Shown here piece after piece: positions 42,586-49,455 of a stretch of DNA of 64,000 nt. A program made the position numbers and the translations under genes. The stretch is from Thermoplasmatales archaeon SW_10_69_26 (GTDB lineage Archaea > Thermoplasmatota > SW-10-69-26), in contig PXUB01000017.1 in the NCBI GenBank assembly GCA_003009755.1, positions 19,149-83,148 of the forward strand, given 5' to 3'. Under the pieces are notes generated by a model, which was given only the letters and a program-made list of their open reading frames with translations, was not told where the DNA came from and ran no database searches. Within the stretch, counting starts at the first letter, position 1. Each line of letters begins with the position of its first letter.

Positions 42586-43429
42586 GCCCCGCCCCATCGA
42601 CGACCGAGGACCGATCACCGACCGCCTCTCCGACGTCGAGGGCCTCCTCGTCGGCACCGACTTCGACGGGACCCTGTCCCCGATCGTCGACGACCCCGAC
42701 GACGCGCTGCCCTCCGCCGACGCCAAGCGGGCCCTGCGGCGCCTGGCGGCCCACCCGGCGACCGTCGTCGCCCTCGTCAGCGGCCGATCGCTGTCCGATC
42801 TGCGCCCGCGGGTCGGGCTCGCCGACGTCATCTACGTCGGCAACCACGGCCTCGAGATCGATCGCGGCGGCCCGCCCCGCGTCCATCCCGAAGCGCGCGA
42901 CCGACGCCGCCTCGTCCACCGAGCCTGTCGGACGGTCCGCGAGGCTCTCGGTCACACCCCCGTCCGCGTGGAGGGCAAGGGCCTCACCGCAACCGTGCAC
43001 CTCCGCGAGGCCGAGGACCGGGTCCGCGAGCGCGCGCTTGGCCTGCTCGAGGACTGCGTGGAGGCCTTCGATCACGAGCTGTGGCTGTCGTCCGCCGAGG
43101 CCGCCATCGAGATCCGACCCGCCGTCGACTGGGACAAAGGGGACGCGCTGCGGAACCTCGCCGACGACGCCCCCGAGGGATGGACGACCCTGTACCTCGG
43201 CGACGAGGAGACCGACGAGGACGCCTTCGAAGCGCTGGGCCCCGGCGAGGTCGGTATCCACGTCGGGAACGATCCCGACACCGCTGCCGGCTACCGGCTC
43301 CCCGAGCAGGCCCAGGTCGGCCCGTTCCTCGACGCGCTCGCCGAGGAGGTCCACGGCGAGGACGCCTCCATCGGGGCCCCCTCTCGGGGCATCCCGGTCC
43401 AACCGCCCAGCCCCACCGATCGCGCTTAG
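42572..43429 (+). CDS. otsB: Trehalose-6-phosphate phosphatase
   Basis: 285 residues from GTG 42572. HAD motif I is GTDFDGTLSPI with Asp30 and Asp32; motif II is VVALVSGRSLSDL; the cap begins IYVGNHGLEID; motif IV is LYLGDEETDEDAF. The pattern AVDWDKGDALRNL is typical of OtsB. It removes phosphate from trehalose 6-phosphate. The start overlaps the end of otsA, and the stop overlaps the stop of the convergent thioesterase gene by 4 nt. Confidence 0.95.
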   Translation: MTTPRPRPIDDRGPITDRLSDVEGLLVGTDFDGTLSPIVDDPDDALPSADAKRALRRLAAHPATVVALVSGRSLSDLRPRVGLADVIYVGNHGLEIDRGGPPRVHPEARDRRRLVHRACRTVREALGHTPVRVEGKGLTATVHLREAEDRVRERALGLLEDCVEAFDHELWLSSAEAAIEIRPAVDWDKGDALRNLADDAPEGWTTLYLGDEETDEDAFEALGPGEVGIHVGNDPDTAAGYRLPEQAQVGPFLDALAEEVHGEDASIGAPSRGIPVQPPSPTDRA

Positions 43430-43965
43430 CCGATCGGGATGTCGTCCGGCCCGGCCTCGGGCTTGGCGTTCTTCGTCGAGTAGGTCGCCCGCCCGGTCGC
43501 CACGAGCTTGCCCACCTCGTCCAGCTGTTCGGGGTCCACCTGGTCCGGCTCCGTGATCCCGGCGTCCTCCGGCAGCTGGAGCACGTCCACGTCCACGAAA
43601 GCGATCGTGGATCCGGCGTTCACGATCTCGGCCGCCGCCACCGTGTTCCGCTGCAGCGCCGGTCGCACGTAGTCGATGCGCAGATCGATCGTCGGCGTCG
43701 GCGCGTTCGTCAGGGTGAACGTCGCCGCGCCGCCGGCCAGGTCGATCAACCCGGCCAGGATGCCGCCGTGGATGCTGGGGATCTTCGGGTTGCCGACGAG
43801 CTCCTCACGGTAGGGAAGCCAGATCGTGGCCTCGCCCGGCTCCACGTCGACGACGCGGAGATCCATCCAGTCGTGGAAGTTCGGGACCCGGATCAGGTCC
43901 TCCAGCGTCTCGATGTCCCAGGAGGGCCCGTCCTCGTCGGCCTCGGTCGACCGGTCCGCGGACAC
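43426..43965 (-). CDS. PaaI-type hot-dog thioesterase
   Basis: 179 residues from GTG 43965. The hot-dog core is IPSIHGGILAGLIDLAGGAA (the HGG motif and the following Asp are the active-site region), then TIDLRIDYVRPAL and AEIVNAGSTIAFVDVDVLQ. An insertion of about 25 acidic residues follows and the C-terminus has RATYSTKNAK. Acyl-CoA thioesterases of the PaaI group have this layout. The substrate is unknown. GGCTTTTCAC on the minus strand, about 26 nt before the GTG, is a likely TATA box. Confidence 0.88.
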   Translation of the reverse strand: MSADRSTEADEDGPSWDIETLEDLIRVPNFHDWMDLRVVDVEPGEATIWLPYREELVGNPKIPSIHGGILAGLIDLAGGAATFTLTNAPTPTIDLRIDYVRPALQRNTVAAAEIVNAGSTIAFVDVDVLQLPEDAGITEPDQVDPEQLDEVGKLVATGRATYSTKNAKPEAGPDDIPIG

Positions 43966-44002
43966 GACGGCCCAGCAGGCCGCGGCGTGAAAAGCCGACC
44001 GG

Positions 44003-45286
44003 TCACGGCTCGTCGGCGTCCGCCAGCCGGACCCGCACCGTCAAGATGCGCCGGTTGGCGACCTCCTCCAGCGTGAACGTCACGTCCTCGTGCTCGATCG
44101 TCTCGCCGGCTCGCCCCGGGCGGCCCAGCTCGTGGAACAGGAACCCGCCCAGCGTCTCGTACCCGGCGTCGTCGGGCAGATCGAGCTCCAGCTCGTCGTT
44201 CACCCGCTCGATGTCGGTGCGCGCGTCGAAGATCGCCTCCGCCTCGTCGACCCACTCGACCGTCTCGGCGGCCGGGTCGTACTCGTCGAAGATGTCGCCC
44301 ACGATCTCCTCGAGGATGTCCTCCAACGTCACGAGGCCCGCGGTCCCGCCGAACTCGTCGTGCACGATCGCCATGTGGATCCGCCGGGTCTTCATCTCCC
44401 GCAGGATCTCGTCCAACGGCGTCGTCTCGGGCACGAACAGCGTCTCCTTCATGACCGAGTCCGCCGAGGCTTTCGGCTGGTCCTGCACGGCGTCGAGCAC
44501 GTCCTTGCCGTAGACGACGCCGACGATGTTGTCCAGATCCTCGCGGAACACCGGCAGCCGCGAGTACCCGGTGTCGGTGACGAGCTGGGCGACCTCCTCC
44601 ACCGGGGCGCTGGCCTCGATCGCGACGACGTCGGTGCGCGGTGCCATCACGTCGCCGACCTGCTCGTCGCCGAAATCCAGCACCGCCTCGATCATCTCGA
44701 TCTCGGCCGCGGCGAGCACGTCCTGGCGGCGACCGGCCCGCAACATGCCGCGGATCTCCGGCTCGTCGAGGAACACGCGCTTGGGCGCCAGATCGCCCGG
44801 CTCGGTCAGCTCGGACAGCGCCTCGATCAGCCCCACGGCCGGCGCCAGCACGACCTGGGCTGCCCGGATCGGGCTGGTCAGGTCCGGGCCCCGCTCCTCG
44901 GGATCGCGCGAGGCGATCACGCGGGGGGCCACCTCGGCCGCCGTCACCAGGACGAGCCCACCCAAAGCGATGCCGGCCACGACCGCCCAACCCAGCGACA
45001 CGGGCAGCGCGGTGACCGCGATCGCGACGGCGAGCCCGCCGGCGGCCACGTTGGCCAGGTGCTTGCCGACGAGGACCGCGGTGAACGCCTGCGTGGGCGG
45101 CCCCAGGCTGCGCCGATCGGTTTCGGTGCCGACGCCCAGGCGCTCGCGGTAGAAGGACGGCGCCGTGGACAGGGCCGTCTCGCAGGCCGCGAACAGGGCC
45201 GAGGCCGCGACGAAGAGGACGAAGAAGGCCGCCTGCACGCCGACCGCGAAGGCCGACACCAGCAGGCCGCCGGCGGCCCCGATCAC
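44003..45286 (-). CDS. CNNM/CorC-type membrane protein with CBS pair (hemolysin-like)
   Basis: 427 residues from GTG 45286. N-terminal DUF21/CNNM membrane domain with about four helices (VQAAFFVLFVAASALFAACE and AFTAVLVGKHLANVAAGGLA are characteristic, the latter ending in the conserved N). Then CBS domains from GDVMAPRTDVVAIEASAPVE to TRRIHMAIVHDEFGGTAGLV, then a CorC_HlyC domain at the end (ETLGGFLFHELGRPG). Members act in Mg2+ or Co2+ efflux or sodium-magnesium exchange. The open frame continues upstream to about 45589 with no ATG, and a TATA-like box (CCCATAGAAAG, about 45415) lies 130 nt upstream, so the start is not certain. Confidence 0.9.
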   Translation of the reverse strand: MIGAAGGLLVSAFAVGVQAAFFVLFVAASALFAACETALSTAPSFYRERLGVGTETDRRSLGPPTQAFTAVLVGKHLANVAAGGLAVAIAVTALPVSLGWAVVAGIALGGLVLVTAAEVAPRVIASRDPEERGPDLTSPIRAAQVVLAPAVGLIEALSELTEPGDLAPKRVFLDEPEIRGMLRAGRRQDVLAAAEIEMIEAVLDFGDEQVGDVMAPRTDVVAIEASAPVEEVAQLVTDTGYSRLPVFREDLDNIVGVVYGKDVLDAVQDQPKASADSVMKETLFVPETTPLDEILREMKTRRIHMAIVHDEFGGTAGLVTLEDILEEIVGDIFDEYDPAAETVEWVDEAEAIFDARTDIERVNDELELDLPDDAGYETLGGFLFHELGRPGRAGETIEHEDVTFTLEEVANRRILTVRVRLADADEP

Positions 45287-45644
45287 CGACGCCCACCGAC
45301 CGGTGTGCCTCGCCGATCGCGGCTCCAGACCTCCGTCTGGACGCTCGGTAGGCTCGTCGGCGGCCGTCGCTGACGCCGTGCGACCATCGGGCCGCGAGAT
45401 GCAGCGGACCCTTCTTCTTTCTATGGGGGCCAGCTCTCGCCTTCCCAAGCGGCCCCGACGCCCGATCCCTCCCCCGAAGAGGAGATTCCAGGCCGGGGGC
45501 GCGATCCGTGGACGCGAGATCGCCTGGGCTGGTGGGTCGAAGTCTGCGTGGAGAAGCGCAGGCGGCCAACCGAGGCCCACCCACAGCAATCATCCCCTAC
45601 GAGACAGCGGCCGGTTGACCGTACAAAACCGTTGGGGTGCGGGG
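45287..45644. other. Gap between CNNM gene and ThiR gene
   Basis: 358 bp without a convincing gene. The CNNM frame stays open over most of it but has no ATG or GTG, and the TATA-like site near 45415 suggests a long leader. No repeat or tRNA was recognised. Confidence 0.4.
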
Positions 45645-46556
45645 TCAGGCGGGGTCGGCGAACAGCTGCTCGGCTCGACCGGCGACGGCCAGGGCGTCCT
45701 CGCCGAGCAGGTAGGCGACGGGCTCGATCCCGAAGGCGCCCTCGTGGTAGAGGAGCAGGGGGCCCTCCGCGCCGGTGTCGGCCAGACGGTCGCGGACACG
45801 CTCGCGCCGGGCCTCGTAGCTGGCGTCGAAGCCGACGGTCGCGAGCCCGGCCTCGCGGGCGCGCTCGACGAGCGGTTCGCGGAAGGCGACGTTCAGGGCC
45901 GCCCGCAGCTCGGGGTGCTCGTCCCGCACGGCGAGGACGACGGTGGCGACGTGGCGCGAGGCGCCGAACGAGGGTTCGGTCGTGACGCGCGCCTGACCGC
46001 CGATCACGTTGATCCGGCCCGGCAGGGCGGCCACGTCCCACACGCCCTCGGCCCCCTCGACGGCCTGGGCAAGGTTCGAGCCCACGTGAGGGATCCAGTC
46101 GGCCAGGCCCTCGATCAACGTCAACCGGCGCACGGCCACGCGCAGGTCGACGAGGACCCGGTGCTCGGCCATCACCCGGCTGTCGGGCTCGATGCAGGCA
46201 TCGCACCCGGTGCCCTCCAGCTCGGGCATCCGCTCCTCGTGCATCCGACAGATCGGGCCGCGGTTCTCGAGGCGTCGCACCAGATGGAGGCTCTCGGCCA
46301 GCGCCGCGACCTCGTCCATCGTGCCCTGGGCGAGCCCCTCGGCCACCTCGCGAGCGGTCGCCTGCACGCGCTCGTCGGCCGCGATCGCCCCCTCGAGCCC
46401 GTCCGCGCTGAGGTACTTCGACACCTGAGCCTGGCTGATGCCCAGATGATCGGCGATCGCCGCCTGCGAGAGGCCACGGTCGGCCAGCTCGTCGGCCACC
46501 ATCGCCCGGTAGGTCGGCAAGAACGCCTCGACCACGACCTCCTGCGGGAAACGCAC
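45645..46556 (-). CDS. ThiR-like regulator: HTH plus ThiN domain
   Basis: 303 residues from GTG 46556; GGCTTTTTGG on the minus strand, about 27 nt upstream, is a TATA box that fixes this start within a much longer open frame. The N-terminal HTH is at about 10-50 (MVADELADRGLSQAAIADHL, then ISQAQVSKYLS), with a DEVAALAESLHL helix and a CRMHEER/CDAC cysteine pair. From about 150 follows the ThiN fold, with WIPHVGSNLAQAVEGAEGV, VAALPGRI and FGASRHVATVVLAVRDEHP. In archaea ThiN occurs alone as a thiamine phosphate synthase or fused to an HTH (ThiR) that represses thiamine genes. This is the latter plan. No thiamine gene is in the window. Confidence 0.88.
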   Translation of the reverse strand: MRFPQEVVVEAFLPTYRAMVADELADRGLSQAAIADHLGISQAQVSKYLSADGLEGAIAADERVQATAREVAEGLAQGTMDEVAALAESLHLVRRLENRGPICRMHEERMPELEGTGCDACIEPDSRVMAEHRVLVDLRVAVRRLTLIEGLADWIPHVGSNLAQAVEGAEGVWDVAALPGRINVIGGQARVTTEPSFGASRHVATVVLAVRDEHPELRAALNVAFREPLVERAREAGLATVGFDASYEARRERVRDRLADTGAEGPLLLYHEGAFGIEPVAYLLGEDALAVAGRAEQLFADPA

Positions 46557-46639
46557 GCTGCGGCAACGCCAACGCCCGCCAAAAAGCCACAGGGGTCCAG
46601 CGGCGGTGAAGCTGTGCCCAGGCCCCCACGACCCGGCCA

Positions 46640-46760
46640 GGGCGGATCCGGCGAACATAGCCCTGCGGGAAGTCCGGAAGGGCCGAAGATCTGTGCCGAT
46701 AGGGGCCTGCGTCGGCCTGGCCGGGCTTCGTCTTCCTTGCCGAGCGTTCTCCTTGCCTCT
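46640..46760 (+). repeat. Dispersed repeat R1, diverged copy b
   Basis: Starts ACATAGCCCTGCGGGAAGTC, then GGGGCCTGCGTCGGCCTGGC and TTCCTTGCCGAGCGTTCTCC. The order of blocks matches copies c and d, but with many substitutions. It stands 25 bp before copy c, making a tandem pair in the 458-bp gap between the ThiR gene and the acidic-protein gene. Confidence 0.6.
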
Positions 46761-46779
46761 CGGAAGGCGGGGCCGGCGA

Positions 46780-46955
46780 GTCCAGTTGCCCGTCAGGCGG
46801 AGATAGCCTTGCGCGAAGATCCCACAGCGTCCAAGATCAGGGTCGATGGGGCCTTCGTCGCTGGCGAGGGGGGTTTCTTTCTTCGCGACCGTTTTTCTTT
46901 GTCCCCCTCGCCAGACGCCGAGGCCCCGTAGAAAGAAAAAGGGTCTTCGTTTCAC
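46780..46955 (+). repeat. Dispersed repeat R1, copy c
   Basis: Begins TTGCCCGTCAGGCGGAGATA, then GCGCGAAGATCCCACAGCG, CCAAGATCAGGGTCG, GGGGCCTTCGTCGC, GAGGGGGGTTTCTTTCTTCG and TTTTTCTTTG, and ends with CCCCCTCGCCAG and GGCCCCGTAGAAAGAAAAAG. The first 100 bp are nearly identical to 63787-63890, the last 60 bp to copy a (7885-8035, minus). The T-rich blocks could act as archaeal terminators. Confidence 0.75.
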
Positions 46956-47014
46956 GCGCGCTGCCAAACCGCCTTTTCACCACTCCCGGGGGAGCCCGTC
47001 GTTGGTGACAACCG

Positions 47015-48172
47015 ATGCGTCGATCGATCACGACGGTCGGGTTCGTCGTCCTCACGCTGCTGGTGGCAGGTGGCGGGGCCGCGCAGACGGTCTCGGGCTC
47101 CGCTGACGCCTCCGCCGACGCGGAGACGACGACCGATCAGGACTGGGAAACCGAGGGCTACAGCACGCAGAACGACCAGGCCGACGCCGAGGCCTCCACC
47201 GGCGAGTCCACGCGGGTCTCCGCCGACGCCTCCGCCGACGCGGAGCTCGACGCCGACGAGGTCCGCCAAGAGGCCGAGAACCGGCTCGACCAGGCGCGCG
47301 AGACGGCCAACTCCACCCAGGCCGAGCTCTCGTCCCAGGTCGAGGGCGAGGTCCACCTCGACGAGGACCTCGATACGCACGAAGAGGTCGCCTTCGAGAC
47401 CAACACCGAGGAGGACCACGAGGACGAGCCCTCCGCCGAGGACGACGAAAACGCCTCCGAGGAGGACGAGGGCGAGGCTGAGCGCGCGGACCGCGCCCAG
47501 GCCGACACTCGCTCCAACAGCCACGGCTACGTCCAACACAACGCCTCCGGCGAAGGGCAGGCCGAGGCCGAGGGCGAGACCGAGCAGGACACCGAGCAGG
47601 ACGCCGACGCCGAGGACGAGCGCGAGCAGCCCGACGAGGCGGACGAGGCCGAGACCGAGCCCTCGATCCAGATCGAGGCCTCGCACTCGCACTGGGCCTA
47701 CGCGCAACAGCGCATCGAGGAGATCGAGTCCCAGACCCAGATCCGCGCCGACGGTGTGGACGTCCACCACGAGCGCTCGATCGACCCGGACCTCGACGAG
47801 AGCGCCTCCGCCGACGTGGGCCTCTCGGCCGCCTTCAGCGCGACGACCGCCCACATCGCCAACGGTGCCTCCACCGTGCAGGAGACGACCCAGTCGCTGA
47901 CCTCCGAGGTCCGCGAGCTCGTCGATCACACCTCGGGTGGCGCCCGAGCATCCTCGCACACGACGGTCGACGAGCGGGTCGACGTCGCCGGGCAGGCCCA
48001 AGGCTCCCTCGAGGGCCAAGCCGAGTCCCAGCTCGACCACGAGGTCCCCGACCCCGAGCTGCCCGACGCCGATCCGCCGCGGACCGACGTCGACGCCGAC
48101 ACGCAGGCCTCCTCCCACACCGAGGCCGAGTCCAGCCTCGCGGGCGACGAGCAGATCGGAACCGACATCTGA
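47015..48172 (+). CDS. Secreted, extremely acidic low-complexity protein
   Basis: 385 residues with a signal peptide (MRRSITTVGFVVLTLLVAGG). The rest is dominated by Asp, Glu, Ala, Ser, Thr and Gln, with little hydrophobic content except the segment SVVLSAAF-like around 268-290 (SADVGLSAAFSATTAHIANG). SADASADAE occurs twice near the N-terminus, and phrases such as EGQAEAEGETEQDTEQDADA and QGSLEGQAESQLDHEVPDPE are repetitive. Cysteine is absent. No known domain. It could be an acidic extracellular matrix or ion-binding polymer. Its last 338 bases overlap the antisense tail of the MBL frame. Confidence 0.75.
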   Translation: MRRSITTVGFVVLTLLVAGGGAAQTVSGSADASADAETTTDQDWETEGYSTQNDQADAEASTGESTRVSADASADAELDADEVRQEAENRLDQARETANSTQAELSSQVEGEVHLDEDLDTHEEVAFETNTEEDHEDEPSAEDDENASEEDEGEAERADRAQADTRSNSHGYVQHNASGEGQAEAEGETEQDTEQDADAEDEREQPDEADEAETEPSIQIEASHSHWAYAQQRIEEIESQTQIRADGVDVHHERSIDPDLDESASADVGLSAAFSATTAHIANGASTVQETTQSLTSEVRELVDHTSGGARASSHTTVDERVDVAGQAQGSLEGQAESQLDHEVPDPELPDADPPRTDVDADTQASSHTEAESSLAGDEQIGTDI

Positions 48173-48809
48173 TCCCCGCCGCGGCCGCCATCTCGACGTG
48201 CCGGTCGCCGCCGCCTTCCACCGGTTCGACGTGGCCGGGGTACAGGTTCTCGACGTCGAGGTCGGCCAACCGCTTCAGCGTCGACAGCATCTGGGAGCCG
48301 TCGCCGGTCGGCAGGTCCACCCGACCGAAGGAACCCTGCGAGAACACGGCGTCGCCGGCCAACAGCGTGCCCGAGTCGGCATGCCACAGGCTGGTGTGGC
48401 CCGCCGTGTGCCCCGGCGTGTGCAGCACCGCCAGCTCGACGTCGCCGACGGCGATCGCCGTCTCCGGCTCGATGCCCGTCACGGGGTGGGCCCGTTGCTC
48501 GGCGCCGTACTGCTCGCCCAACGTCAGATCGGCTCGGCCCTCGCGGACGGCCTGCGCCTCGGCTTCGGGCATGACGAGCTCGGCGTCGAAGGCCTCGGCC
48601 AAGGCGGGCGCGCCGCCGACGTGGTCGTGGTGCCAGTGGGTCAGGTAGATGCGGTCCAGCGTCCGATCGCCCAGCAGCTCCTCGACCCGATCACGCGTCG
48701 AGGCGAGCCCGAGCCCGGTCCCGGCGTCGACGATCAACGCCTCGTCGCTCGCCGTCACGAGGTAGTGGTTGCAATCGAAGCCGCCACCGCCGACCCGTTC
48801 GACGTCCAC
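47835..48809 (-). CDS. Metallo-beta-lactamase-fold hydrolase (glyoxalase II-like), with anomalous antisense tail
   Basis: Core from GTG 48809: VGGGGFDCNHYLV, then the metal motif THWHHDHVGGAPAL (HxHxDH), LHTPGHTAGHTSLW, LAGDAVFSQGSFGRVDLP and YPGHVEPVEGGGDRHVEMA. These bind two metal ions and hydrolyse a thioester, phosphodiester or similar bond. The functional core ends near 48185; beyond it the frame runs without a stop for another 350 nt exactly antisense to the acidic-protein gene and encodes an Arg-rich tail (RCRFRSARRPRGWTRPR) of no plausible fold. The original stop may have been lost by a frameshift or deletion. Confidence 0.75.
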   Translation of the reverse strand: MDVERVGGGGFDCNHYLVTASDEALIVDAGTGLGLASTRDRVEELLGDRTLDRIYLTHWHHDHVGGAPALAEAFDAELVMPEAEAQAVREGRADLTLGEQYGAEQRAHPVTGIEPETAIAVGDVELAVLHTPGHTAGHTSLWHADSGTLLAGDAVFSQGSFGRVDLPTGDGSQMLSTLKRLADLDVENLYPGHVEPVEGGGDRHVEMAAAAGIRCRFRSARRPRGWTRPRCGRRPACRRRRRSAADRRRAARGRGPRGRAGTRLGPRGSLGPARRRRPARRPSCARMLGRHPRCDRRARGPRRSATGSSPARWRHRWRCGRSSR

Positions 48810-48965
48810 GCCGACGGCAGGTCCTCGGATGCCTTCAGCCTTCCGTCGGGGCACCCACGGTCCACCACGGCCTCCCGCTCGCCGGTTCCCCGTCCAGGTC
48901 GATCCCTGGAACGGAAGAGAAGGTCTTTTGCGGGCCGACGGTGGGACAAATAAAGGTAGACGAAA

Positions 48966-48979
48966 CATCTATATAGATG
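48966..48979 (+). promoter_or_regulatory. Palindromic TATA/operator before the 126-residue gene
   Basis: CATCTATATAGATG is a perfect 14-bp palindrome containing CTATATAG. It lies about 36 nt before ATG 49009 and about 24 nt before an in-frame GTG at 48997. A TATA box inside a perfect dyad suggests a repressor site that blocks TBP. Confidence 0.55.
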
Positions 48980-49008
48980 GAACAACAGAATACCGGGTGG
49001 GATGGACC

Positions 49009-49389
49009 ATGGACGTGGACATCGAGCCGGGGGATTGGCCGGTGGAGGGCGTCGCGCGTGTCCTCGAGCAGCGGCTGGGCCAGCCGCCCGACGTCGCTCG
49101 GGAGCAGTCCGAGCGCCTGCTCGAGATCTTCCACGCCGACACCACGATCGAGGACACCGAGGTCGAAAGCGACGAGCGCGAGCTGCTGTGGGACCTGATG
49201 TTGGCCGGCCTGGTGACGATGGAGACCCAGCACCGGCCCCACCCCGACCACGGGCGGATGTGGCGGTACTTCTACTGGCACCTCGTCCCGCCCGAGCGCC
49301 TCGAGGAGGAGGACCAGGAGGGCGAGGAGGAGCCCACCGTCTACGACGAGCTCCCCGCCAGCGCCTGGCGCGACCGCGCCACCGCGTGA
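49009..49389 (+). CDS. DUF6015-like small acidic archaeal protein
   Basis: 126 residues from ATG 49009 (GTG 48997 is an alternative better placed for the TATA box). No signal or membrane helix. The N-terminal half is helical (VARVLEQRLGQPPDVAREQS); the rest, ERELLWDLMLAGLVTMETQH then GRMWRYFYWHLVPPE, looks like a winged-helix-type ending and resembles a short archaeal family I associate with DUF6015 in Thermoplasmata. That match is from memory and not certain. It ends in an acidic tail. Its role is unknown; it lies directly before the Kae1-Bud32 gene, 66 bp away. Confidence 0.6.
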   Translation: MDVDIEPGDWPVEGVARVLEQRLGQPPDVAREQSERLLEIFHADTTIEDTEVESDERELLWDLMLAGLVTMETQHRPHPDHGRMWRYFYWHLVPPERLEEEDQEGEEEPTVYDELPASAWRDRATA

Positions 49390-49455
49390 TCGCGGCCGAC
49401 CCCCCCGCGGCCCCGTCCGAAAGAGCTTGAAGGGGTGGCCAGCTGCGAAGACACG

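Noticed and set aside
46640-46955. R1 copies as CRISPR repeats
   Set aside because: Units are over 100 bp, irregularly spaced and dispersed; no short regular spacers.
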